Assembly: GCF_003432075.1 (NCBI RefSeq)
Contig: NZ_QWBU01000003.1
Coordinates: forward strand, 1-64,000
Direction: 5' to 3'
From: Shinella sp. WSJ-2
GTDB taxonomy: Bacteria; Pseudomonadota; Alphaproteobacteria; Rhizobiales; Rhizobiaceae
DNA: 64,000 nt
Position numbers and translations under genes: made by a program. Position 1 is the stretch's first letter. Every line of letters begins with the position of its first letter. Shown here in pieces: positions 56,746 through 64,000 of this stretch. The notes under the pieces are model-generated. The model ran no database searches. It saw only the letters and a program-made list of their open reading frames with translations, and was not told the origin of the DNA.

Positions 56746-59637
56746 ATGACCGATACGCCCGAAAAAATCGATTATTCCGCCACCCTCTACCTGCCGCAGA
56801 CGGATTTTCCGATGCGCGCCGGCCTGCCGCAGAAGGAGCCGGAAACGGTGGCCCGCTGGCAGCAGATGGGTCTCTACAAGAAGCTGCGCGCTTCCGCCGC
56901 CGGCCGTCAAAAATTCGTGCTGCACGACGGCCCACCCTATGCCAACGGCAACATCCATATCGGCCATGCGCTGAACAAGATCCTCAAGGACGTCATCAAC
57001 CGCTCGTTCCAGATGCGCGGTTACGACGCCAACTACGTGCCCGGCTGGGACTGCCACGGCCTTCCGATCGAATGGAAGATCGAGGAGAAGTATCGCGAGA
57101 AGGGCAAGAACAAGGACGAGGTTCCCGTCAACGAATTCCGCAAGGAATGCCGCGACTTCGCCTCCGGCTGGATCAAGATTCAGACCGACGAGTTCAAGCG
57201 CCTCGGCATCGAGGGCGATTTCGACAATCCCTACACGACGATGGCCTTCCACGCCGAAGCCCGCATCGCCGGCGAGTTGCTGAAGATCGCCAAGAGCGGC
57301 CAGCTCTATCGCGGCTCCAAGCCCGTTATGTGGTCGGTCGTCGAGCGCACGGCGCTGGCCGAAGCCGAAGTCGAATATGCCGACGTCGAGAGCGACATGA
57401 TTTGGGTGAAGTTCCCGATCGTGGAGGGGGCTGCCGATCTCAAGGACAACTACGTCGTCATCTGGACGACCACGCCCTGGACGATCCCCGGCAACCGCGC
57501 CATCGCGTTTTCCACGCGCTATCCCTACGGCCTGTTCGAGGTCGAAAGCGCGCAGAACGATTTCGGCCCGCAGCCAGGCGAAAAGCTGATCTTCGCGACG
57601 CGTCTCGCCGATGAGGCCGCTGCCAAGGCGAAGCTCACCTTCAAGTTCCTGCGCGACGTCGATGCGGACGAACTCGCCGCCATCACCTGTGCCCATCCGC
57701 TGAAGGACCTCGGTTACACTTTCCCGGTTCCGCTGCTCGACGGCGACCATGTCACCGACGATGCCGGCACCGGCTTCGTGCACACCGCGCCCAGCCACGG
57801 CCGCGAGGACTTTGACGCCTGGACGTCGAAGGCCCGCGAACTGGAAGCGCGCGGCATCTCGTCCAAGATCCCGTTCCCGGTCGACGACGCCGGCTTCTAC
57901 ACCGCCGACGCCCCCGGCTTCGACGGCGCACGCGTCATGGACGATAACGGCAAGAAGGGCGATGCCAACGAGCGCGTCATCAAGGCGCTGATAGCGTCCA
58001 ACACGCTGTTTGCCCGCGGTCGCCTGAAGCATTCCTACCCGCATTCCTGGCGCTCCAAGAAGCCGGTCATCTTCCGCAACACGCCGCAGTGGTTCGTCTA
58101 TATGGACAAGGAACTCGGCGATGGCACGACGCTGCGTTCGCGTTCGCTGTCGGCCATCGACGATACCCGCTTCGTGCCGGCTTCCGGCCAGAACCGCCTG
58201 CGCGCCATGATCGAGGGCCGTCCGGACTGGGTGCTTTCCCGCCAGCGCGCCTGGGGTGTGCCGATCGCCGTCTTCGCCGACGAGAATGGCGAGGTTCTGG
58301 TGGATGACGCGGTGAATGCCCGCATCCTCGATGCCTTCGAAAAAGAGGGCGCCGATGCCTGGTTCGCCGAGGGCGCCAAGGAGCGCTTCCTCGGCAACGA
58401 CCACGACGCGGCCAAGTGGACGCAGGTCATGGACATCCTCGACGTCTGGTTCGATTCGGGCTCGACGCACACCTTCACGCTGGAGGACCGTCCGGACCTG
58501 AAATGGCCGGCCGACGTTTATCTGGAAGGCTCAGACCAGCATCGCGGCTGGTTCCATTCGTCGCTGCTCGAAAGCTGCGCGACGCGCGGCCGCGCGCCCT
58601 ACAACGCCGTCGTCACCCATGGCTTCACCATGGATGAGAAGGGCGAGAAGATGTCGAAGTCCAAGGGCAACGTCGTCTCGCCGCAGGACGTCATGAAGGA
58701 ATCGGGCGCCGATATCCTGCGCCTCTGGGTCATGACGACCGACTATTGGGAAGACCAGCGCCTCGGCAAGACGATCATCCAGACCAATATCGACGCCTAT
58801 CGCAAGCTGCGCAACACAGTGCGCTGGATGCTCGGCACGCTGGCGCACGACACTGGCGAGGAGATCGCCCATGCCGACATGCCCGAGCTGGAACAGCTGA
58901 TGCTGCACCGGCTGGCGGAACTCGACGCACTCGTGCGCGAGGGCTACGACGCCTTCGACTTCAAGAAGATCGCACGCGCGCTCATCGACTTCTCCAATGT
59001 CGAGCTCTCGGCCTTCTACTTTGACGTCCGCAAGGATGCGCTCTACTGCGACGCCCCGTCCTCGCTGAAGCGCCGCGCCGCGCTCTGCGTTATCCGCAAG
59101 CTGTTCGAGTGCCTCGTCACCTGGCTCGCGCCCATGCTGCCCTTCACGATGGAAGAGGCCTGGCTGTCGCGCAAACCCGATGCCGTGTCGGTCCATCTCG
59201 AGCAGTTCCCTGAGGTCCCGGCCGAATGGCGCAACGATGCGCTCGAAGCCAAGTGGGAAAAGATCCGCCGGGTTCGCTCGGTCGTGACGGGCGCGTTGGA
59301 AATCGAGCGTCGTGAAAAACGCATCGGCGCCTCGCTGGAAGCCGCCCCGGTCGTGCACATCGCCGATCCGGAGCTTCTCGCAGCACTCGACGGTCAGGAT
59401 TTCGCTGAAATCTGCATCACCTCGGCCATCACGCTGGTTGCCGGTGAAGGGCCGGCGGAGGCATTCCGCCTTGGCGACGTCGCCAAGGTCTCGGTCGAGC
59501 CGAAACTGGCAGAAGGTCAGAAATGCGCCCGGTCCTGGCGCATCACCACGGATGTCGGCTCGGATGCGGACTATCCCGACGTCTCGGCGCGCGACGCCGC
59601 GGCACTGCGCGAAATCGGTTTTCGCCGCGCGGCGTAA
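56746..59637 (+). CDS. ileS: Isoleucyl-tRNA synthetase
   Basis: IleS charges tRNA-Ile and edits valine. The 963-residue class I enzyme has the HIGH-type motif [30 protein letters not shown], the editing-domain region [24 protein letters not shown], and KMSKS in [13 protein letters not shown]. The start is the ATG at 56746 ([10 protein letters not shown]). An upstream ATG at 56707 would add 13 basic residues. The C-terminus lacks the zinc-finger extension of some IleS proteins. Confidence 0.96.
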   Translation: MTDTPEKIDYSATLYLPQTDFPMRAGLPQKEPETVARWQQMGLYKKLRASAAGRQKFVLHDGPPYANGNIHIGHALNKILKDVINRSFQMRGYDANYVPGWDCHGLPIEWKIEEKYREKGKNKDEVPVNEFRKECRDFASGWIKIQTDEFKRLGIEGDFDNPYTTMAFHAEARIAGELLKIAKSGQLYRGSKPVMWSVVERTALAEAEVEYADVESDMIWVKFPIVEGAADLKDNYVVIWTTTPWTIPGNRAIAFSTRYPYGLFEVESAQNDFGPQPGEKLIFATRLADEAAAKAKLTFKFLRDVDADELAAITCAHPLKDLGYTFPVPLLDGDHVTDDAGTGFVHTAPSHGREDFDAWTSKARELEARGISSKIPFPVDDAGFYTADAPGFDGARVMDDNGKKGDANERVIKALIASNTLFARGRLKHSYPHSWRSKKPVIFRNTPQWFVYMDKELGDGTTLRSRSLSAIDDTRFVPASGQNRLRAMIEGRPDWVLSRQRAWGVPIAVFADENGEVLVDDAVNARILDAFEKEGADAWFAEGAKERFLGNDHDAAKWTQVMDILDVWFDSGSTHTFTLEDRPDLKWPADVYLEGSDQHRGWFHSSLLESCATRGRAPYNAVVTHGFTMDEKGEKMSKSKGNVVSPQDVMKESGADILRLWVMTTDYWEDQRLGKTIIQTNIDAYRKLRNTVRWMLGTLAHDTGEEIAHADMPELEQLMLHRLAELDALVREGYDAFDFKKIARALIDFSNVELSAFYFDVRKDALYCDAPSSLKRRAALCVIRKLFECLVTWLAPMLPFTMEEAWLSRKPDAVSVHLEQFPEVPAEWRNDALEAKWEKIRRVRSVVTGALEIERREKRIGASLEAAPVVHIADPELLAALDGQDFAEICITSAITLVAGEGPAEAFRLGDVAKVSVEPKLAEGQKCARSWRITTDVGSDADYPDVSARDAAALREIGFRRAA

Positions 59638-59810
59638 GAACCGTCACTCTGTTGACGGCCGGCGATTCCGGCCGCCAACACCAGCGTGTGAATTGCGCTT
59701 GCGGTTTTCATCCGCTATTGCTGCCTGAAAATGGTCGGATTGTTCCGCCATGGCACGCTAGTCTATTGCCTGCTTGGGTTTCGGCGTACCGGCTCTGCTG
59801 GAAGGGTTTG

Positions 59811-60428
59811 ATGGGAATGATGCGACATATTCGGGTGCATGCCGGACTTCTCGGCCTCATTGGCGGAAGCCTTCTCCTCACCGGTTGCATGGGCCCGACC
59901 TATGGCACGAGCAAGTCCTCCGGCGAACAGCTGCTGGACGATATCGGCAATGCCGTGATGATCCAGACGCCGGATGCCGATGCCGCCAAGAAAATCCGCT
60001 ACCAGCCGCGCGGCGCGCTCGTCGTGCCGGGCAACAAGGAAGCGCTGGTCACGCCGCAGCAGTCCGTCGCCAGCAAGGACAATGCCGGCTGGATCGAGAG
60101 CCCGGAAGACATGCGCGACCGCCTGCGCGCCGAGGCCGACGAGAACAAGGACAACAGCCACTACCGTTCGCCGCTCGCCTCGCAGTCGACCACGAACCAC
60201 AACCTGACGACCGCCCAGCAGACCGCCGCCTATCGTGAGGGCCGCCGCATCCAGCAGGGCGCCTATTCCGACAAGCGCCGCTATCTGAGCGATCCGCCGC
60301 TGGATTACCGCCGTATGCCCGAAGAGGCTCAGGCCGATCTCGGCGAACCGGAAAAGGTCAAGGAACGCCGCCGCAAGAAGGAGGCGAAAGCCGCCAAGCA
60401 GACCGGTTCCAAGTGGTGGCCGTTCTAA
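59811..60428 (+). CDS. Lipoprotein, unknown function
   Basis: A 205-residue protein with a lipobox (GLIGGSLLLTGC) after an N-terminal hydrophobic stretch, so the Cys should be lipid-modified. The mature part is charged, with a Lys/Arg-rich C-terminus (ERRRKKEAKAAKQTGSKWWP). The ATG at 59811 follows GGAAGGG; ATGs at 59817 and 59820 are alternatives. It is 4 bp upstream of the GNAT gene. Function unknown; conserved next to ileS in related genomes is likely but not shown here. Confidence 0.75.
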   Translation: MGMMRHIRVHAGLLGLIGGSLLLTGCMGPTYGTSKSSGEQLLDDIGNAVMIQTPDADAAKKIRYQPRGALVVPGNKEALVTPQQSVASKDNAGWIESPEDMRDRLRAEADENKDNSHYRSPLASQSTTNHNLTTAQQTAAYREGRRIQQGAYSDKRRYLSDPPLDYRRMPEEAQADLGEPEKVKERRRKKEAKAAKQTGSKWWPF

Positions 60429-60432
60429 GATC

Positions 60433-60918
60433 ATGACCGCCTATCGTATCCGTCCTGCGGTCGCGGCCGATGCCGCGATCATCCTGCGTTTCATTCGCGA
60501 ACTCGCCGATTACGAAAATGCGCTGCACGAAGTCGCCGCGACGGAAGAGAGCGTTGCGTCCTCTCTGTTCGGCGAAGGCTCGATCAGCCGCGCGGCGATC
60601 TGCGAGACCGTCGATGGCGATCCGGCGGGCTCCGCCGTCTGGTTCAAGACCTATTCCACCTGGCAGTCGAAGAACGGTCTTTATCTCGAAGACCTCTATG
60701 TCACGCCCGCCCATCGCGGCGGCGGCGTCGGCAAGATGCTGCTGCGCCATCTTGCGCGCACGGCAATCGAGGAAGGCTGCGGCCGTTTCGAGTGGAGTGT
60801 GCTCGACTGGAACGAACCGGCGATCCGCGTCTATGACGCGATCGGTGCCGAGCCGCATCCGGAATGGCTGCGCTATCGCCTGTGGGGCGACAAGCTGAAG
60901 GCCTTTGCCGAAGGTTGA
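60433..60918 (+). CDS. GNAT N-acetyltransferase, SSAT-like
   Basis: A 161-residue acetyltransferase. IRELADYENALHEVAATEES and EDLYVTPAHRGGGVGKMLLR, then EWSVLDWNEPAIRVYDAIGA are shared with spermidine/diamine acetyltransferases. The substrate is probably an amine, but this is inferred from family resemblance. It is convergent with tadA. Confidence 0.85.
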   Translation: MTAYRIRPAVAADAAIILRFIRELADYENALHEVAATEESVASSLFGEGSISRAAICETVDGDPAGSAVWFKTYSTWQSKNGLYLEDLYVTPAHRGGGVGKMLLRHLARTAIEEGCGRFEWSVLDWNEPAIRVYDAIGAEPHPEWLRYRLWGDKLKAFAEG

Positions 60919-61362
60919 CTACCGCCTCCCAGCAAAGAAATCCCTGAGAATATCGGCGGCCTCCGTGCCGCTCAGGCCGGAGTAGACATCCGGCGCGTGA
61001 TGGCAGGTCGGCTGTGCGAAGAACCGCACGCCGCTTTCCACCGCGCCGCCCTTGGGATCATCGGCGCCATAATAGAGCCGGCGGATGCGGGCGAAGGAAA
61101 TCGCGGCGGCGCAGAGCGTGCAGGGCTCCAGCGTCACGTAGAGATCTGCCCCTGTCAGCCGCTCCTGGCCGAGTTTTTTCGCGGCTTCGCGGATGACGGC
61201 GACCTCGGCATGAGCTGTCACGTCGTTTTCCGCGCGGGTGCGGTTTCCGGCCTGCGCGATGATCTCGCCATTCAGCACCAGCACCGCGCCGACGGGCACT
61301 TCACCGCGCTCGCCTGCGGCGCGTGCCTCGGCCAAAGCGGTCTCCATGAAGCGATTTGTCAT
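60919..61362 (-). CDS. tadA: tRNA-specific adenosine deaminase
   Basis: TadA converts A34 of tRNA-Arg(ACG) to inosine. The 147-residue protein has the zinc motif HAEVAVIREA and PCTLCAAA, with the catalytic Glu in HAE. N-terminal MTNRFMETALAEARAAGERG and EVPVGAVLVLNGEII match the family. The ATG at 61362 is preferred over one 9 bp earlier. It is divergent from the RluB-like gene. Confidence 0.94.
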   Translation of the reverse strand: MTNRFMETALAEARAAGERGEVPVGAVLVLNGEIIAQAGNRTRAENDVTAHAEVAVIREAAKKLGQERLTGADLYVTLEPCTLCAAAISFARIRRLYYGADDPKGGAVESGVRFFAQPTCHHAPDVYSGLSGTEAADILRDFFAGRR

Positions 61363-61432
61363 TGACGACACGAATTCCTCTTAACCCCGGACGCCTGACC
61401 TGATAGGACACGGCAAAACGCAGGCAGCACAA

Positions 61433-63322
61433 ATGACATTCAAAGACAAGCCGAAACGGCCGGGCGGCAAGCCCGCGGGCCGCGATTCCAAGCCGCGTGG
61501 CGCCGCATCGGCGGCCGCGGGCAAGAAACCCTTTGCAGCCGGCAAGAAGCCGGGAGCGAAGCCTTTCACCGAAAAATCCGGGCCGCGCGATGCAAGGCCG
61601 GCCCGTGCGGCCAAGCCCGCGCCGCAGATATCGGCCAGCGCCGAGCTGGCGCCCGAGCGCATTTCCAAGCTGCTCGCCCGCGCAGGCGTCGCCTCGCGCC
61701 GCGATATCGAGCGCATGATCATGGAAGGCCGCGTCAGCGTGAACGGCACCGTGCTGGAGACGCCCGTCGTCAACGTGACGTTTGCCGACCGCATCGAAGT
61801 GGACGGCATGCCGATCCGCGGCATCGAGCGCACGCGCCTCTGGCTCTACCACAAGCCGGCCGGCCTGGTGACGACCAATGCCGATCCGGAGGGCCGCCCG
61901 ACCGTCTTCGAAAACCTGCCCGAAGACCTGCCGCGCGTCATGTCCATCGGCCGCCTTGACATCAACACTGAAGGCCTGCTGCTTTTGACCAATGACGGTG
62001 GTCTCGCCCGCATGCTCGAACTGCCGACGACCGGCTGGCTGCGCCGCTACCGCGTGCGCGCCCATGGCAAGATCGAGCAGGCCGATCTCGACAAGCTGAA
62101 GGAAGGCGTCGCCGTCGACGGCGTGCTCTATGGCGCGATCGAAGCGACGCTCGACAAGACGCAAGGCTCCAATGTCTGGATCACCATGGGTCTGCGCGAA
62201 GGCAAGAACCGCGAGATCAAGAACGTGCTCGGCGCGCTCGGCCTCGACGTGAACCGCCTGATCCGCATTTCCTACGGCCCGTTCCAGCTCGGCGAGCTGC
62301 CCGAGGGCCATGCCCAGGAAGTGCGCGGCCGCACGCTGCGCGACCAGCTCGGCCCCCGCCTCATCGAGGAAGCCAAGGCCAATTTCGACGCCCCGCTCTT
62401 CGACCACAAGGGTGGCGACGAGGACGAGGCACCGGCGAAGAAGACCCGCGAGACGGCCGCACGTCCGGCCCGCGACGAGAAGCCTGGCGACCGCCGCGAG
62501 CAGGCCCGCGCCCGTCTCGACACCAAGCGCGACGACCGTTTCGGCGACAAGCCGCGCAGTGGTGGCCGTGACCGCGGTTTTGGCGACAAGCCCCGCGGTG
62601 ACCGCGATTTCCGCGATCGCGACGAAGGCAACCGTTTCGACGCCAAGCCGAAGCACGAGCCGGCGGCGCGTGCCCGCAAGTCCAATGTCTGGATGGCGCC
62701 CGGCGCGCGTCCGGTCGCTGAAAAGAAGGCGGAGACTGAGGAGACGGTAAAGCGCGAGCCGCGCGAACGTCCCGAAGGCGCGCCGAAGACCAAGCGTTAC
62801 GGCCGCACCGCCGATGGCGCGCAGACCCGTTCGGCCAAGAAATTCGATCCCGATCGCAAGGGACCTGCCCGCGGCCGTTCCGGCGGCGACAAGGTCGAGA
62901 AGCCGCGTATCCTGAAGACGCGCGACGAGGATGGCGAGTGGATTCGCGCCAGCGAGACGGAAGGCCGTGACGAAGGTCGCGGCGGCTTCGGCCGCCAGCG
63001 CTCTGGCGCCGGCGACGACCGTGCGCCCCGCAGTTTCGGTGACCGTCCGCCGCGTGGCGACCGTTCCTTTGGGGATCGCAAGCCGCGCGCGGAAGGCGAG
63101 CGCGCCTATGGCGACCGTCCGGCGCGCGGTGACCGCAAGCCCCGCGCCGAGGGGGAACGTTCCTTCGGAGATCGTCCGCCCCGTCGTGATGGTGGCAAGT
63201 CGTTCGGTGCGAAGCCGGGCGGCGGCAAGCCGGGCGGTGGAAAATCCTTTGGCGGCAAGCCGGGTGGGCGTCCCACCGGTGGCAAGCCGGCCGGCGGCCG
63301 TCCGCGCGGCAAGGGAAAGTAA
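61433..63322 (+). CDS. RsuA/RluB-family pseudouridine synthase with long basic tail
   Basis: A 629-residue enzyme, more than twice the usual length. After a Lys/Ala-rich N-terminus, an S4 RNA-binding domain (ERISKLLARAGVASRRDIER) and the catalytic domain follow, with GRLDINTEGLLLLTNDG containing the active Asp (residue 176). Its relation to RluB or RluE cannot be fixed. From about residue 320 the tail is disordered and repetitive, with recurrent GD-K/R-PR and FGDRP/RGDR units and Gly-Gly-Lys-Pro runs near the end, which probably bind RNA or ribosomes. rsmD follows immediately. Confidence 0.85.
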   Translation: MTFKDKPKRPGGKPAGRDSKPRGAASAAAGKKPFAAGKKPGAKPFTEKSGPRDARPARAAKPAPQISASAELAPERISKLLARAGVASRRDIERMIMEGRVSVNGTVLETPVVNVTFADRIEVDGMPIRGIERTRLWLYHKPAGLVTTNADPEGRPTVFENLPEDLPRVMSIGRLDINTEGLLLLTNDGGLARMLELPTTGWLRRYRVRAHGKIEQADLDKLKEGVAVDGVLYGAIEATLDKTQGSNVWITMGLREGKNREIKNVLGALGLDVNRLIRISYGPFQLGELPEGHAQEVRGRTLRDQLGPRLIEEAKANFDAPLFDHKGGDEDEAPAKKTRETAARPARDEKPGDRREQARARLDTKRDDRFGDKPRSGGRDRGFGDKPRGDRDFRDRDEGNRFDAKPKHEPAARARKSNVWMAPGARPVAEKKAETEETVKREPRERPEGAPKTKRYGRTADGAQTRSAKKFDPDRKGPARGRSGGDKVEKPRILKTRDEDGEWIRASETEGRDEGRGGFGRQRSGAGDDRAPRSFGDRPPRGDRSFGDRKPRAEGERAYGDRPARGDRKPRAEGERSFGDRPPRRDGGKSFGAKPGGGKPGGGKSFGGKPGGRPTGGKPAGGRPRGKGK

Positions 63323-63328
63323 ACGAGC

Positions 63329-63889
63329 GTGCGGATCGTCGGCGGAGAGTTTCGCGGCCGTTCGCTCGCGACGCCGAAGTCGGATGATATCCGGCCGACG
63401 ACGGACCGCACGCGCGAAAGCCTGTTCAACATCCTGAACCATGCCTATCCCGAGGCGCTCGACGGCACGCGCGTGCTCGATCTCTTCGCGGGCACCGGCG
63501 CCGTCGGCCTTGAGGCGCTGTCGCGCGGGGCACGCGCCGTGCTCTTCGTCGAGCAGGGCGTCGAGGGCAGGGGGCTCCTGCATTCCAATATCGAAAGCCT
63601 TGGCGTGATTGGCCGCGCCAAGATTTTTCGCCGCGATGCAACCGCGCTCGGCACCGTCGGCACGATGGAGCCGTTCGATTTCCTCTTCGCCGATCCGCCC
63701 TATGCCAAGGGTCTCGGCGAAAAGGCGCTGGATGCGGCGGCGCGCGGCGGCTGGCTCGTCGATGGCGCCCTTGCGATCCTCGAAGAGCGCGCCGATATTC
63801 AGCCCGTTGCCGTCGATGGTTTCGACCATCTCGAAGTCAGGACCTTCGGCGATACACGCATGCATTTCTACCGCTACCGCTCCAGCTGA
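63329..63889 (+). CDS. rsmD: 16S rRNA m2G966 methyltransferase RsmD
   Basis: RsmD methylates G966 of 16S rRNA. The 186-residue protein starts at GTG (MRIVGGEFRGRSLATPKSDD), has the RPTTDRTRESLFNIL signature, the SAM-binding VLDLFAGTGAVGLEALSRGA and the catalytic FLFADPPYAKG (DPPY) motif. It lies 6 bp downstream of the RluB-like gene. Confidence 0.93.
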   Translation: MRIVGGEFRGRSLATPKSDDIRPTTDRTRESLFNILNHAYPEALDGTRVLDLFAGTGAVGLEALSRGARAVLFVEQGVEGRGLLHSNIESLGVIGRAKIFRRDATALGTVGTMEPFDFLFADPPYAKGLGEKALDAAARGGWLVDGALAILEERADIQPVAVDGFDHLEVRTFGDTRMHFYRYRSS

Positions 63890-63913
63890 TCTGCCTTTGA
63901 GGAGACTTGAGCG

Positions 63914-64000
63914 ATGACCGATGCCCTCGTTTCCCGCCCCGCCTCTGAAAACAACGGCCCGACGGTTGCCATCGCCCTTGGCGGCGGCGGTGCGCGCGGA
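63914..64000 (+). CDS. Patatin-like phospholipase, partial
   Basis: The frame begins with ATG at 63914 after GAGGAGAC and runs off the window after 29 codons. The last residues read VAIALGGGGARG, which is the oxyanion-hole glycine motif of patatin-like phospholipases. The catalytic Ser-Asp dyad lies beyond the end, so only the family start is visible. Confidence 0.75.
   Translation, partial: MTDALVSRPASENNGPTVAIALGGGGARG

Noticed and set aside
62390..63322. Possible CRISPR array from periodic sequence
   Set aside because: Periodicity arises from coding repeats (GD-x-P-x-R units) with varying units in frame; there are no identical repeats separated by uniform unique spacers.
61301..63865. 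Very long open frame opposite the RluB-like gene
   Set aside because: It reads across tadA, the RluB-like gene and rsmD, and its repeats mirror the basic tail of the real protein.

Overview
The window is high-GC alphaproteobacterial DNA, most likely a chromosome segment of a member of Rhizobiaceae (Rhizobium, Agrobacterium, Ensifer or Shinella type). Pointers are the hisS-hisZ-hisG operon with short-form HisG, glcDEF, plant-type GshA, DUF1127 and DUF3422 proteins, tandem L,D-transpeptidases, a CIRCE-controlled groESL operon, and RIME-like palindromic repeats. Genus is not resolved from sequence alone.

Positions 1 to about 9588 are accessory DNA that looks like the right-hand part of an integrated element lodged at the 3' end of a tRNA-Gln(CUG) gene (9589-9662, minus). 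It starts with what look like terminal repeats of an IS21-type insertion sequence. It then carries a DUF3102-like coiled-coil protein, a protein with a PD-(D/E)XK nuclease-like motif, and a tightly overlapping three-gene operon: a small unknown protein, a AAA+ ATPase, and an M41 (FtsH-type) metalloprotease. Together the last two make up a FtsH that is split inside its AAA lid and has no membrane anchor. A small unknown gene, short inverted repeats in the non-coding gaps, and a tyrosine recombinase with a 1-base frameshift next to the tRNA complete the element. This cassette is the best candidate for a little-described system.

From 9.7 kb onward the DNA is ordinary chromosomal core. 9.9-12.5 kb: ppx/gppA, rlmE, VOC protein. 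12.5-17.8 kb: MFS exporter, Tat-type MBL hydrolase, guaB, a secreted protein, MAPEG protein. 18-24 kb: secreted protein, GNAT/LysR pair, DUF1127, chemoreceptor, DUF937 protein, then a cluster of palindromes. 24.1-32.9 kb: gshA, rsmE, pit, Nudix, a FadR-type regulator, DUF3422, a second LysR, class B acid phosphatase. 33.2-37.1 kb: glcDEF glycolate oxidase. 37.2-42.8 kb: two L,D-transpeptidases, tag, a small DUF305 metal-related pair, a PAS-like protein, an XRE regulator. 42.9-48.3 kb: hisS-hisZ-hisG, GST, ferredoxin reductase. 48.5-54.4 kb: MHYT-PAS-GGDEF-EAL protein, a second PAS-like paralog, groEL-groES. 54.6-64 kb: HAD phosphatase, ribF, ileS, lipoprotein, GNAT, tadA, an RluB-type pseudouridine synthase with a very long basic tail, rsmD, and the start of a patatin-like gene.

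Functionally the core part joins translation and RNA modification (hisS, ileS, rlmE, rsmE, rsmD, tadA, rluB-like, tRNA-Gln), nucleotide, histidine and flavin synthesis (guaB, hisZG, ribF), thiol and stress handling (gshA, gst, groESL) and signalling (chemoreceptor, c-di-GMP protein).
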